This document shows positions 52,276 through 60,530 of a DNA stretch of 64,000 bases, one piece after another. Numbering within the stretch: position 1 is the stretch's first letter; each line of letters starts with the position of its first letter. The notes beneath the pieces were generated by a model, which saw only the letters and a program-made list of their open reading frames with translations, ran no database searches and was not told where the DNA came from. The position numbers and the translations under genes were made by a program. The DNA is from RGIG5612 sp045598285 (GTDB lineage: Bacteria; Bacillota; Clostridia; Lachnospirales; Lachnospiraceae). The stretch covers positions 42,928-106,927 of the forward strand of contig JAZLLU010000011.1 in NCBI GenBank assembly GCA_045598285.1, written 5' to 3'.

Positions 52276-53999
52276 AGAAAATCTTTTTTGCAATTCTTAT
52301 AGGAGTAGTTGTGGGCGTTGGCGTAATTTTAGCTATCGTCCTAAATAAGAACTCTGATTACATAGCTAAATCCGAAGCAACAATTGAATATACATCTCAT
52401 TGGAGAGTTGCTCTTGCTCATTTTATAAATGAAAAAGGCATAACAATCGTAGTTGATGATGAGGAACAAGAAAAGCAAGTTGTTGATGGCTGCTATATGA
52501 ACGACGATTTAGAACTTATGATGTCTCAAGATTCAGTTAGAGAAGCCTTCGATTGTGCAGTTGACTTTTATGATGGCAAAGAACTTCATATTGACAGAGG
52601 AAAATATTTAGCAGATGTAAAGACAGATGCTAATTATATGCATGTCAATGGAAAGACTTATTCACTTAATAATAAGTTAGTAGTTGACGATAAAGTTTAT
52701 ATTCCTATTGAAATTATTGAAAAAGGAATAGGATATACTTTTACCTGGGATAATAAAACTTTTAAGGCACAAATAACTAATGACAATCCAGATGAGCCTT
52801 CGCTTCCAAGTTATTATAACTATGCTGAAAAAGGGAGAGTTAATTATGCTGGAAACCAAGGCGAGCAAGGAACTTGCTGGGCTTTTGCTGCAATATCTGC
52901 ACTTGAAAGTTCTATGCTTCCTGAAAGAACAAGAGAGTATTCTGAAGATCATTTAGTTTATAATAATGATTTTGGAATTGATAAAAATCACGGTGGAGAT
53001 CATACAATATCTACAGGATACTTTGCTGCATGGAAAGGCCCGGTTAATTATGTTGATGATCCTTATGGCGATGACAAAACAAATAAAGACTTAAAAGCGG
53101 TGGAACATGTCCAGGAGATGAAGGTTATAGCTAGCAAGGATTATGAAAATATCAAGAAAATGATATTTAAGTATGGAGCAGTAGAAAGTTCAATTTACTT
53201 TGCATTGCTTAACAAATATACAATTGACGATAAATATTATAACGAGTCAAACTATAGTTATTGTTATCCTGAAGAAGCAAAAGCAAATCATGAAATAATT
53301 ATTATCGGATGGGATGACAATTATCCTGCCAAAAACTTTACTCCTGATGTAAGCGAGGACGGAGCATTTATTTGTCAAAATAGTTGGGGCAGCGAATTTG
53401 GCGATTCTGGAATTTTTTACGTTTCTTATGAGGACGCTGTTATTGGAACTGTTAATGAAGTTTATACTAGAATTGAAAGTGCTAATAATTATGATAATAT
53501 CTATCAATATGATTTGTGCGGATGGATTGGCCAAATAGGATTTGATAAGAATCACGCCTACTTTGCAAATGTTTATAAGGCAGAAGGTGACCAAGATTTA
53601 AGAGCTGTAAGTTTTTATGCTACGGGGCCAAATACAAAATATAAGATTTATTTAGATACCGAAGTTGAAGCAAAAGCAAGCAAATCAAAAAGTCCAAAGA
53701 TAAGCCTTGATACTCTTGTTGCAGAAGGTGACTTTAAGGAAGCGGGATATTATACTGTTAAATTTGATGAAGCTTATAGTCTTTCTAAAGGAAAAGATTT
53801 TGCGGTTATAGTAGAAATTGATACACCTGGTTCATCTCATCCAATTGCAATTGAGATGAAAACAGAAGACATTGCAAATGCTAATATAAATATTGATGGC
53901 AACAGAAGTTATATAAGTGCTTATGGAAAGGATTGGGAATATACGCAAAAGACATCTAAATGTAATGTCTGCTTAAAGGCGTTTACGGTTAATAAATGA
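52272..53999 (+). CDS. Secreted papain-family (C1) cysteine protease
   Basis: 575 residues. An N-terminal membrane or signal segment (3-25) precedes a copper-amine-oxidase-N-like domain (about 110-175; MHVNGKTYSLNNKLVVDDKVYIPIE). The papain domain follows with Cys202 in GEQGTCWAFAAISALESS, His340 in ANHEIIIIGWDDNY and Asn370 in QNSWGSEFG. A C-terminal lectin-like beta domain runs from about 415 to the end. The signal may stay uncleaved, tethering it outside the cell. It overlaps the ITPase gene by 4 bp. Confidence 0.9.
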   Translation: MKKIFFAILIGVVVGVGVILAIVLNKNSDYIAKSEATIEYTSHWRVALAHFINEKGITIVVDDEEQEKQVVDGCYMNDDLELMMSQDSVREAFDCAVDFYDGKELHIDRGKYLADVKTDANYMHVNGKTYSLNNKLVVDDKVYIPIEIIEKGIGYTFTWDNKTFKAQITNDNPDEPSLPSYYNYAEKGRVNYAGNQGEQGTCWAFAAISALESSMLPERTREYSEDHLVYNNDFGIDKNHGGDHTISTGYFAAWKGPVNYVDDPYGDDKTNKDLKAVEHVQEMKVIASKDYENIKKMIFKYGAVESSIYFALLNKYTIDDKYYNESNYSYCYPEEAKANHEIIIIGWDDNYPAKNFTPDVSEDGAFICQNSWGSEFGDSGIFYVSYEDAVIGTVNEVYTRIESANNYDNIYQYDLCGWIGQIGFDKNHAYFANVYKAEGDQDLRAVSFYATGPNTKYKIYLDTEVEAKASKSKSPKISLDTLVAEGDFKEAGYYTVKFDEAYSLSKGKDFAVIVEIDTPGSSHPIAIEMKTEDIANANINIDGNRSYISAYGKDWEYTQKTSKCNVCLKAFTVNK

Positions 54000-54589
54000 A
54001 AGTAATAATGGCAACCCAAAATGAACATAAAGTAAGTGAAGTTAGACAAATCTTTGAAGGCAGTGGAATAGATGTTATTTCAATGACCGAGGCAGGGATT
54101 GATATTGATATAAAAGAAACTGGCCAAACCTTTGAAGAAAATGCTATAATTAAGGCTCAGGCGATAAAGAGTTTGACAAATGAGATTGTTATGGCGGATG
54201 ATTCTGGACTTATAATAGATGCGATGCCTAACGAACTTGGAATTTATTCCGCTAGATTTATGGGCGAAGATACTCCGTCAATAGATAAAAACAAAGAGAT
54301 ATTAAGAAGACTTGATGGTCTAGAAATAGAAAAAAGAAGTGCAAGATTTATTTGCACAATTGCGATTGCTTATCCAAATGGTGAAACGAAAATTTTCGAA
54401 GGTGTTATGGAAGGGTATATAGCTAAGTCCATAGCAGGCGAAAATGGATTTGGATATGATCCAATATTTTATGTGCCAGAACGAGGCTGTACATGTGCAC
54501 AGCTCTCTGAAGAAGAAAAAAATAAAATTAGTCATAGGGGTAGGGCCTTAGCCAAAGCCGCAATCGAACTAAAGAAACAAATTTTATAA
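53996..54589 (+). CDS. rdgB: RdgB/HAM1 non-canonical purine NTP pyrophosphatase
   Basis: Hydrolyses dITP, ITP and XTP to monophosphates, keeping deaminated purines out of nucleic acids. 197 residues, full length. MKVIMATQNEHKVSEVRQIF opens the protein, then ETGQTFEENAIIKAQAI, VMADDSGLIIDAM, GIYSARFMGED, NGFGYDPIFYVPERGCTCAQL and KNKISHRGRALAKA. All substrate and metal residues seem present. Confidence 0.95.
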   Translation: MKVIMATQNEHKVSEVRQIFEGSGIDVISMTEAGIDIDIKETGQTFEENAIIKAQAIKSLTNEIVMADDSGLIIDAMPNELGIYSARFMGEDTPSIDKNKEILRRLDGLEIEKRSARFICTIAIAYPNGETKIFEGVMEGYIAKSIAGENGFGYDPIFYVPERGCTCAQLSEEEKNKISHRGRALAKAAIELKKQIL

Positions 54590-54609
54590 GTATTTTCTTT
54601 AGTTTTTCG

Positions 54610-54638
54610 TTGACATTAAAATGGTGCTAATATATAAT
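54610..54638 (+). promoter_or_regulatory. Promoter of the six-tRNA array
   Basis: TTGACA (54610-54615), 17 bp, TATAAT (54633-54638): a consensus promoter, 44 bp before the first tRNA. Confidence 0.88.
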
Positions 54639-54681
54639 ATCACTTGCGCCTTATAAATGAGGTGCATTTGAAAATCCATTG

Positions 54682-54756
54682 CGGGGTGTGGCTCAGTTTG
54701 GCTAGAGCGCTTGATTTGGGATCAAGAGGCCGCAGGTTCGAATCCTGTCACCCCGA
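54682..54756 (+). tRNA. tRNA-Pro (anticodon TGG)
   Basis: Acceptor CGGGGTG pairs with CACCCCG. Anticodon loop TTTGGGA between CTTGA and TCAAG; the T-loop is TTCGAAT. CCA not encoded. Confidence 0.96.
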
Positions 54757-54762
54757 CACTTT

Positions 54763-54833
54763 GCGGGTGTAGTTCAATGGTAGAACACCAGCCTTCCAAG
54801 CTGGATACGTGGGTTCGATTCCCATCACCCGCT
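54763..54833 (+). tRNA. tRNA-Gly (anticodon TCC)
   Basis: Acceptor GCGGGTG pairs with CACCCGC. Anticodon loop CTTCCAA between CCAGC and GCTGG. Confidence 0.96.
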
Positions 54834-54879
54834 TGCGATTGAGCATTCGGAACCCCTTGTGCTCATATTTTATGTATAA

Positions 54880-54953
54880 GTGTCTGTAGCTCAGCCGGAT
54901 AGAGCACCGGCCTTCTAAGCCGGGTGTCGGGGGTTCGAATCCCTTCAGGCACG
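54880..54953 (+). tRNA. tRNA-Arg (anticodon TCT)
   Basis: Acceptor GTGTCTG pairs with CAGGCAC with one G-U. Anticodon loop CTTCTAA between CCGGC and GCCGG. Serves AGA/AGG, the main Arg codons here. Confidence 0.95.
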
Positions 54954-54992
54954 TTAATCTAAAGAGGCTAAAGGGCTGATTTGAGATTTATG

Positions 54993-55066
<74 letters not shown>

Positions 55067-55085
55067 CTTTCAGGACATAATACTG

Positions 55086-55159
55086 TAGGGCTATCGCCAA
55101 GCGGTAAGGCACAGGACTTTGACTCCTGCACTCGCTGGTTCGAATCCAGCTAGCCCTGT
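55086..55159 (+). tRNA. tRNA-Gln (anticodon TTG)
   Basis: Acceptor TAGGGCT pairs with AGCCCTG (terminal U-G). Anticodon loop CTTTGAC between CAGGA and TCCTG. Confidence 0.93.
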
Positions 55160-55200
55160 TATAGATTATATGATATAATCGCATTTGAAAATTTTACTTT

Positions 55201-55273
55201 GGGCGTGTAGCTCAGGTGGTAGAGCACTTGACTTTTAATCAAGTTGTCCGGGGTTCGAATCCCCGCACGCTCA
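55201..55273 (+). tRNA. tRNA-Lys (anticodon TTT)
   Basis: Acceptor GGGCGTG pairs with CACGCTC. Anticodon loop CTTTTAA between CTTGA and TCAAG. Last of the array. Confidence 0.96.
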
Positions 55274-55275
55274 CA

Positions 55276-55311
55276 AAAAAACAGTCTCTTTTGAGGCTGT
55301 TTTTTCTTTGC
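55276..55311. terminator. Bidirectional terminator between tRNA array and ABC operon
   Basis: AACAGTCTC and GAGGCTGTT form a stem with a TTTT loop, flanked by A-run and T-run, so it works for both convergent units. Confidence 0.88.
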
Positions 55312-55322
55312 AAAATATTAAT

Positions 55323-55919
55323 TTATAATTCAACTTGAAAATCTGAAAGATTGGCAGATTCTTTATCGTGCGTAATCATAATAAGGAGTTTGCCATTTTT
55401 ATTTGTATACTTTTGGATTACATCTAAAACTTGTCTGCGAGTTTCTTCGTCTAGGCCTGTAAAAGGCTCGTCCATTATATAGATATCAGCGTCAAGACAA
55501 AGGCTTCTTGCGATAGCAACACGTCTAGCCATGCCGCCAGAAAGGTCTTCAACAAGGCTAGAGAGTTCATCTTTAAGACCAAGTTCTTCTAGTATGGTTT
55601 TAGCTTTAAGTTCTAAACATGTACCGGAGCATTTTTTATCAGCAGCTAAGCTGTCTTTTGCGGCTAGTAAAGTGTTAAATAAGACGTTTCTTTGCCCAAT
55701 TAAGCAATTTTCCTGAAATACTACTGAAACGCTCCCTTCTATTTGCACATTTCCGTTATCAGGCGTTTCAAGGCCTAATATCATATTTACTAGCGTAGTT
55801 TTTCCACGTCCGCTTTGGCCAATTATGGCAACAAAACCAGCCTCAGGAAATTCGCAAGAAAAATCCTTGAATATAGTTTTTTTGTTATAAGATTTTGAAA
55901 TGTTTTCTAATTTAATCAT
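55323..55919 (-). CDS. ABC transporter ATPase (nitrate/sulfonate/thiamine-precursor type)
   Basis: 198 residues, short for the family. Walker A is GQSGRGKTT, Q-loop VVFQENCLIGQRNV, signature LSGGMARRVAIARSL, Walker B IYIMDEPFTGLD, and H-loop MITHDKESA. It overlaps the permease gene by 4 bp. With permease and NMT1-like binding protein it forms one importer; the substrate is not readable, and thiamine precursors or sulfonates are the family possibilities. Confidence 0.9.
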   Translation of the reverse strand: MIKLENISKSYNKKTIFKDFSCEFPEAGFVAIIGQSGRGKTTLVNMILGLETPDNGNVQIEGSVSVVFQENCLIGQRNVLFNTLLAAKDSLAADKKCSGTCLELKAKTILEELGLKDELSSLVEDLSGGMARRVAIARSLCLDADIYIMDEPFTGLDEETRRQVLDVIQKYTNKNGKLLIMITHDKESANLSDFQVEL

Positions 55920-56683
55920 TTGTTTTTATAATTATTCTTTACATGATCATAAGCTTTGCTAACAAGTTTAACTAGTAATTTTTCTAAAATAAAACTTAAA
56001 ATAATTACAACTATTGTCCATGCAAAAAGGTCAGTTGTTTCTAAGTAAACTTTTGAATCAAAAAGCGCTGCACCAATTCCAAAGTTAGGGTTGATTAAGA
56101 CTTCTGCAGCTATTTCCGACTTCCATGCAAATCCAATTCCAGTTTTGGCAGCAGCCATAAAATAAGGAGAAGTTGTAGGAAGATATATATTTAAGAATTT
56201 ACTTTTTTTAGTGAGCTTAAAAGTCCGAGCCATTTTAAGTAATGAAGAATCAGTTGATTTTATTCCCTCGTGAACATTTGCCCAAACCATAGGTGTAACC
56301 ATTAAAAATGAAGTCACAGCAGGTATATTATTTTTTGCTACGAAAACAAATAAAAGAAGAATAAATGAAACGACGGGAGTAGCTCTTATCACTTTGGCAG
56401 CAGGTGTAAAGAATGCATCTGCAATCTTAGAAAATGATGTAAGAAGTCCAAATCCAGCGCCAATAATTAAAGCTAAAAGATAACCGATAATAATTCTTAA
56501 AAGTGATGCACCAATTGCCTTCCAAAATGGGGCAGTGCTTATTAGCGTTGCAAGGCGAATAAAAACATTAATAGGAGAAGGAACTATTAATTCTTTTCCT
56601 ACTATGAGATAAATAATTTCCCATATAACGAGCCATGCTATAAGTACGGCTACAACTTTTAAGATTTTCTTTAATGGTTTCAT
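55916..56683 (-). CDS. ABC transporter permease (SsuC/ThiX-like)
   Basis: 255 residues with six membrane segments. The opening LKVVAVLIAWLVIWEIIYLIVG and the inner loop for ATPase contact (NVHEGIKSTDSSLLKMARTFKLTKKSKFLNIYLPTTSPYFMAA, about 140-180) match the BPD_transp_1 family of SsuC/TauC type. GIGFAWKSEIAAEVLINPNFGIG is the conserved C-terminal motif. ATGA coupling to both neighbours. Confidence 0.9.
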   Translation of the reverse strand: MKPLKKILKVVAVLIAWLVIWEIIYLIVGKELIVPSPINVFIRLATLISTAPFWKAIGASLLRIIIGYLLALIIGAGFGLLTSFSKIADAFFTPAAKVIRATPVVSFILLLFVFVAKNNIPAVTSFLMVTPMVWANVHEGIKSTDSSLLKMARTFKLTKKSKFLNIYLPTTSPYFMAAAKTGIGFAWKSEIAAEVLINPNFGIGAALFDSKVYLETTDLFAWTIVVIILSFILEKLLVKLVSKAYDHVKNNYKNK

Positions 56684-57669
56684 TTATAAAAAATATCGTC
56701 TCCTGGAAGCTTTCCGCCAACGCTTTGAGGGTTCGCTTTATGTAACGTAACAAGCATATCGTTCATAGCTGCATGCATTTCATTGCCGTCAATATATACG
56801 ATGTGACAATTAGGAATTGCTGCCAGGGCGATTTGCTCATTAGGAATTATTTCATACTGCGCAATTAGCTTTGCAGCTTCTTTGGGGCTGTCGTTTGTAA
56901 AATTAACTGATGCTTTATATTCTTCTAAAAAGGCATCAACTATTTCAGGATGTTTAAGTGCAAAAGTTTTGCGAACTACAATTGCTCCTTGGACTAATTT
57001 TGTATTTGTGGTTTCAGACCAAAGCTTAGTTAAGTCAAGCGCTACAGTTACACCTTCTATTTTTGCTTTGGCAGCAGTAACTTTTGGTTCTGGAATCATA
57101 ATTATATTAGCGCTGCCACTAGCAAGTGATGAGATAGCCTCGTCATGTTCCGCAACATATTCAACACTTACTTTTCCTAAAAGGTCGTTGCACTCTAAAA
57201 TACGGTTTAATATATATTCAGGTGTACTACCTTTTCCTGAAGCAATAATAGTTTTTCCTTCCAGATCTTTTATAGATTTTATTGTATTGCCTTTTTCGAC
57301 AATATATAAAACACCTAAAGTGTTGAGTGCACATGTTAAGATTTCACCCTCAGTTTTATTAAAAAGGACACTTGCAAGATTAATAGGAACGGCTGCTATA
57401 TCAATGTTTCCAGCGATAAGTTGACCGGTTATTTCATCAGGTGAATTTGCATAGGAAATAGTGTACTTATATTTTGAATTTCCTGTATCACTTTGATTGT
57501 TTAAGTAAGCCATTCCCATTCCAGTAGGCCCATTAAGAGCAACGATGTTTACAAGTGTAGAAGAGTTTTGGCTTATCGATTCTGTATTTTCATTTTTTGT
57601 TTTAGAGCAAGATGTAAGCGTACCTAAAATAAGTACGCTTACTAACATATAAACTAATATTTTTTTCAT
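56680..57669 (-). CDS. NMT1/SsuA-like substrate-binding lipoprotein
   Basis: 329 residues. Signal peptide with lipobox LTSC, Cys21 at the cleavage site. VNIVALNGPTGMGMAYLNNQ, YTISYANSPDEITGQLIAGNIDIAAVPINLASVLFN and IKSIKDLEGKTIIASGKGSTPEYIL are the NMT1-like fold of nitrate, sulfonate and thiamine-precursor binders. Its ATG overlaps the RNase H stop by one base. Confidence 0.88.
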   Translation of the reverse strand: MKKILVYMLVSVLILGTLTSCSKTKNENTESISQNSSTLVNIVALNGPTGMGMAYLNNQSDTGNSKYKYTISYANSPDEITGQLIAGNIDIAAVPINLASVLFNKTEGEILTCALNTLGVLYIVEKGNTIKSIKDLEGKTIIASGKGSTPEYILNRILECNDLLGKVSVEYVAEHDEAISSLASGSANIIMIPEPKVTAAKAKIEGVTVALDLTKLWSETTNTKLVQGAIVVRKTFALKHPEIVDAFLEEYKASVNFTNDSPKEAAKLIAQYEIIPNEQIALAAIPNCHIVYIDGNEMHAAMNDMLVTLHKANPQSVGGKLPGDDIFYK

Positions 57670-58088
57670 TAGTTTCCAACGGCTTCCTTTGCTAATTTAT
57701 CTGCCACCTCGTTATAGGTATCTCCGGAATGTGCTAAAACTTTTTCAAATTTAATCTGCACATCTTTGGAAATTTCATCATAGAAGGCTTTATATTTTTT
57801 TGTCCAAGTTTTTTTGGCTTTCCATTCACCGGTGCACCATTTGGATATTCCTTCGTAATCATGATAAATCGTAAGTTCTTTTATACCCATTTCTTTAGCT
57901 CTTTTCATCGCTTCGCCAGCGCCCATTATTTCTCCTGCGACATTACGCATTTGTGCAAGCTCAGGATTGGAAAAACCCTTGCTAAGTTCAAGAACTTTTT
58001 CTTCACCATCTAAAGTATAAAAGAGTACAACGCCATAGCCGAACATTTCGGTTGCAACATTATAACTTCCGTCAACGTAAGCTTTCAT
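57669..58088 (-). CDS. Ribonuclease H-family protein
   Basis: 139 residues with the RNase HI active site: Asp6 (YVDGS), Glu53 (NVAGEI), Asp77 (YHDYEGI), His120 (LAHSGD) and Asp130 (NEVADKLAKEA). It degrades RNA in RNA-DNA hybrids if active. No hybrid-binding N-terminal domain is present, unlike many Clostridial RNases HI. It is coupled by overlap to an ABC transporter, probably by chance of operon history. Confidence 0.9.
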   Translation of the reverse strand: MKAYVDGSYNVATEMFGYGVVLFYTLDGEEKVLELSKGFSNPELAQMRNVAGEIMGAGEAMKRAKEMGIKELTIYHDYEGISKWCTGEWKAKKTWTKKYKAFYDEISKDVQIKFEKVLAHSGDTYNEVADKLAKEAVGN

Positions 58089-58104
58089 AAATCACACCTT
58101 TAAA

Positions 58105-58830
58105 TTATGTTAATAAAAATGCAATGCTGAGTGAGATACAAATTTGTGCTGCGTAGTAAAGTCCCAAATTTATTCTAATGAACACAGGCGTGTTCATCTT
58201 ATCTTCAGGTGTAAAGTAAATCATAGCCAAAATAAGATCGCTTAACATAAAGAGTACAAGTCCTACAGCTAAGAAAATCTTTGTTGTTAAGAAGAAACCA
58301 GAATCGTTCAAGAAAATTTGTAGTATTGCAAACATCATTGTGAATGCAAGTACGAACATATAAATTGATGAAATCAACTTATATTCTCCATAAACAAGTC
58401 CAGCGATTTTTTCGGATGCAAAGTAAATAATTAGTGCCAAAAGTATAGCAACGCCTAATGAAATAAGAACTATCATAAGGTTCGAGCCAAAAGTAATTAT
58501 CATAAATGCTGTAAAGAAAAGATGACCAACTAAAAATACTATAAAGCCAGCAAAGGTATAAGGCTTTTCGTCATTACGGTATAAATATTTCATATCAAGG
58601 AATAAATCACCTAAAATACCAAATACCTGGCCAACGATTATTAATGTTGAAAAGAAATATCCTACACCGAAATTATAGGCGGAACATGAAAGCATAATAA
58701 AGCATGCGCTTGCAATTCCTTTTAGTATAAGAGATATAGGATCGGTTTTTTTGCCTTTTCTAACAATGAAAAGCACAGCAAAAAATATAGAAATAAAAAA
58801 TAATAAACAAAATAACAAATTTTCTATCAC
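58105..58830 (-). CDS. YhhN-family lysoplasmalogenase-like membrane protein
   Basis: 241 residues, eight hydrophobic segments. GQVFGILGDLFLD near 66-79 and MLSDLILAMIYF near 205 carry the Asp pairs conserved in the YhhN/TMEM86 family, whose studied members cleave the vinyl-ether bond of lysoplasmalogens. That activity fits an anaerobe that makes plasmalogens (inference). First gene of the minus-strand operon; RNase H follows after 16 bp. A TATAAT on the minus strand lies at 58885-58880. Confidence 0.85.
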   Translation of the reverse strand: MIENLLFCLLFFISIFFAVLFIVRKGKKTDPISLILKGIASACFIMLSCSAYNFGVGYFFSTLIIVGQVFGILGDLFLDMKYLYRNDEKPYTFAGFIVFLVGHLFFTAFMIITFGSNLMIVLISLGVAILLALIIYFASEKIAGLVYGEYKLISSIYMFVLAFTMMFAILQIFLNDSGFFLTTKIFLAVGLVLFMLSDLILAMIYFTPEDKMNTPVFIRINLGLYYAAQICISLSIAFLLT

Positions 58831-58993
58831 GATAAAACTTCCTTTCTTAATAAACTAAATTCCTACAAATATATCAATAATTATACATTAAATAAGACAA
58901 TAAAAATAGTTTTATAAAAATTAAGAGCAGAGCATGTTTTTTGCAGCTGCTCATTTTTTGCAAAATTTTTTTTGACGAAATGACAAAAAGTTC

Positions 58994-59022
58994 TTGACAA
59001 ATATCCACAGTTTTGGAATAAT
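58994..59022 (+). promoter_or_regulatory. Distal promoter candidate before the PTS_IIC gene
   Basis: TTGACA (58994-58999), 17 bp, AATAAT (59017-59022) with TGG before it. The 58831-59257 interval (427 bp) is divergent, very AT-rich, and carries no gene I can support; besides promoters it has three DnaA-box-like nonamers at 59001, 59097 and 59126. Confidence 0.5.
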
Positions 59023-59180
59023 ACTGCACAGAACGACAAGAAAATGTAGACAACTTGGCAAAAAAATGAAAAAACTGCCTAAAAACTGCTATTAAATGTG
59101 GATAACTCACAAAAATTATAATAAATTATCAACAAAATGTAAAAATGTCAAAAAAATTTCAAAAATTTTACACATTTTAG

Positions 59181-59209
59181 TTGACAATTATAAAAAATAG
59201 GCATAAAAT
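59181..59209 (+). promoter_or_regulatory. Proximal promoter of the PTS_IIC gene
   Basis: TTGACA (59181-59186), 17 bp, TAAAAT (59204-59209), 48 bp before the ATG. Confidence 0.65.
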
Positions 59210-59257
59210 CTTCACATATCGACACAAAATATATGTCGTTATGACAAAAGAGGCAAA

Positions 59258-60316
59258 ATGACTTTTAAAGAGTATTTAAGAAAACAAGATATTGTTTTTT
59301 CTGCAAAACGCTATTTTATTGATGCGCTTAGCGCAATGGCTCAAGGGTTATTTGCATCTTTGCTGATTGGAACAATTATTAAAACAATCGGTGAACTAAC
59401 TAATGTAGAACTGATTGTTATCATAGGTGTTTTTGCGACAGCGATGATGGGACCTGCTATGGCAGTTGCAATTGGAAGATCACTGAATTGCCCACCACTT
59501 GTTTTGTTCTCGCTTATTGCAGTCGGATATGCTGCATCGGAATGTGGTGGAGCTGGAGGACCTTTAGCAGTTTTTGTTATTGCAATTATTGCAGCAGAGT
59601 TTGGAAAACTAGTTTCAAAACTAACACCAGTAGATATTTTGGTAACACCACTTGTGACGGTTTTAGTTGGAGGGTTGCTTTCGGTCTTTGTCGCACCTTT
59701 ATTAGGAACAGCAGCCTCGTACGTTGGTAATTTAATTATGTGGGCAACAGAACTTCATCCGTTCTTGATGGGAATGATAATTTCGGTTGTTGTCGGAATT
59801 GCACTTACGCTTCCTATCAGTTCCGCGGCTATATGTGCAGCACTAGGACTTACTGGACTAGCTGGAGGAGCGGCGTTAGCAGGATGTTGTGCAAACATGA
59901 TTGGATTTGCTGTTATAAGTTTTAGAGAAAATAAATGGGGTGGCCTTGTTGCTCAAGGAATAGGAACAAGTATGCTCCAGATGGGAAATATAGTTAAGAA
60001 TCCTAAAATATGGATTCCGGCAATTGTAGCTTCAATTGTTAACGGCCCAATTGCAACATGCTTATTCCATTTAGAAATGAATGGTGCAGCTGTTAGCTCT
60101 GGAATGGGCACGTGCGGATTCGTTGGACAAATCGGTGTAATCACTGGATGGACTGAAGAAATCGCAAATGGATTAAGACTTTCAATCACAGCGTTTGATT
60201 GGATTGGCCTAATTGTAGTTAGTCTATTAGTTCCGGCTATTGTTTCTTGGTTAGTATCGTTACTACTGAGGAAGGTTAACTGGATTAAAGAGGGAGATCT
60301 GAAATTGGATCTATAG
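59258..60316 (+). CDS. PTS_IIC-family membrane protein
   Basis: 352 residues, eight to ten hydrophobic segments, very rich in Gly and Ala. FKEYLRKQDIVFSAKRYFIDALSAMAQGLFASLLIGTII near 3-41, then ELHPFLMGMIISVVVGIALTLPISSAAI and LVAQGIGTSMLQMGNIVKNPKIWIP, match the PTS_EIIC_2 family. No IIA or IIB partner is nearby, so sugar transport by a normal PTS is not assured. Single gene with AGAGGC before ATG. Confidence 0.85.
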   Translation: MTFKEYLRKQDIVFSAKRYFIDALSAMAQGLFASLLIGTIIKTIGELTNVELIVIIGVFATAMMGPAMAVAIGRSLNCPPLVLFSLIAVGYAASECGGAGGPLAVFVIAIIAAEFGKLVSKLTPVDILVTPLVTVLVGGLLSVFVAPLLGTAASYVGNLIMWATELHPFLMGMIISVVVGIALTLPISSAAICAALGLTGLAGGAALAGCCANMIGFAVISFRENKWGGLVAQGIGTSMLQMGNIVKNPKIWIPAIVASIVNGPIATCLFHLEMNGAAVSSGMGTCGFVGQIGVITGWTEEIANGLRLSITAFDWIGLIVVSLLVPAIVSWLVSLLLRKVNWIKEGDLKLDL

Positions 60317-60332
60317 GTCACAGAAGAGAAAA

Positions 60333-60360
60333 GCGCCATGAGGGTGGTTGCTCATGGCGC
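60333..60360 (+). promoter_or_regulatory. 10 bp hairpin after the PTS_IIC gene
   Basis: GCGCCATGAG (60333-60342) and CTCATGGCGC (60351-60360) form a perfect stem with an 8 nt loop. No U run follows, so it is not a standard terminator. It may be part of the glnA leader structure. Confidence 0.7.
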
Positions 60361-60530
60361 CTACCGAACCTCTATATCAACCGTGACAATTAATTTGTGC
60401 CTGTGGTGTCTGACCCGTATATATTTTTTATTTTAAAATGCCAACAACGATGAAAAGTAGGGAAAGGTCGGGCACCTTAGAGGGTATTCCCCGTATATAG
60501 TCTATTTTATAAGCGAGCGAGAAGAAGGTA
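60361..60530 (+). promoter_or_regulatory. Structured region upstream of glnA
   Basis: GGTGTCTGACC (60405-60415) can pair with GGTCGGGCACC (60466-60476) over 11 bp with G-U pairs. CCTCT near 60369 can pair with AGAGG near 60480. CCCGTATATA occurs twice, at 60414-60423 and 60490-60499. This could be a regulatory RNA or a cluster of promoter elements; I recognise no named riboswitch. AGAAGG lies before the glnA ATG. Confidence 0.5.

Noticed and set aside
58874..59110. 78-codon minus-strand frame in the divergent intergenic region
   Set aside because: No ribosome site or recognisable motif, overlaps promoter elements, and its translation looks like random AT-rich sequence.
59001..59134. Replication origin
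   Set aside because: Only one perfect DnaA box, no dnaA or dnaN nearby, and an ordinary metabolic gene context.
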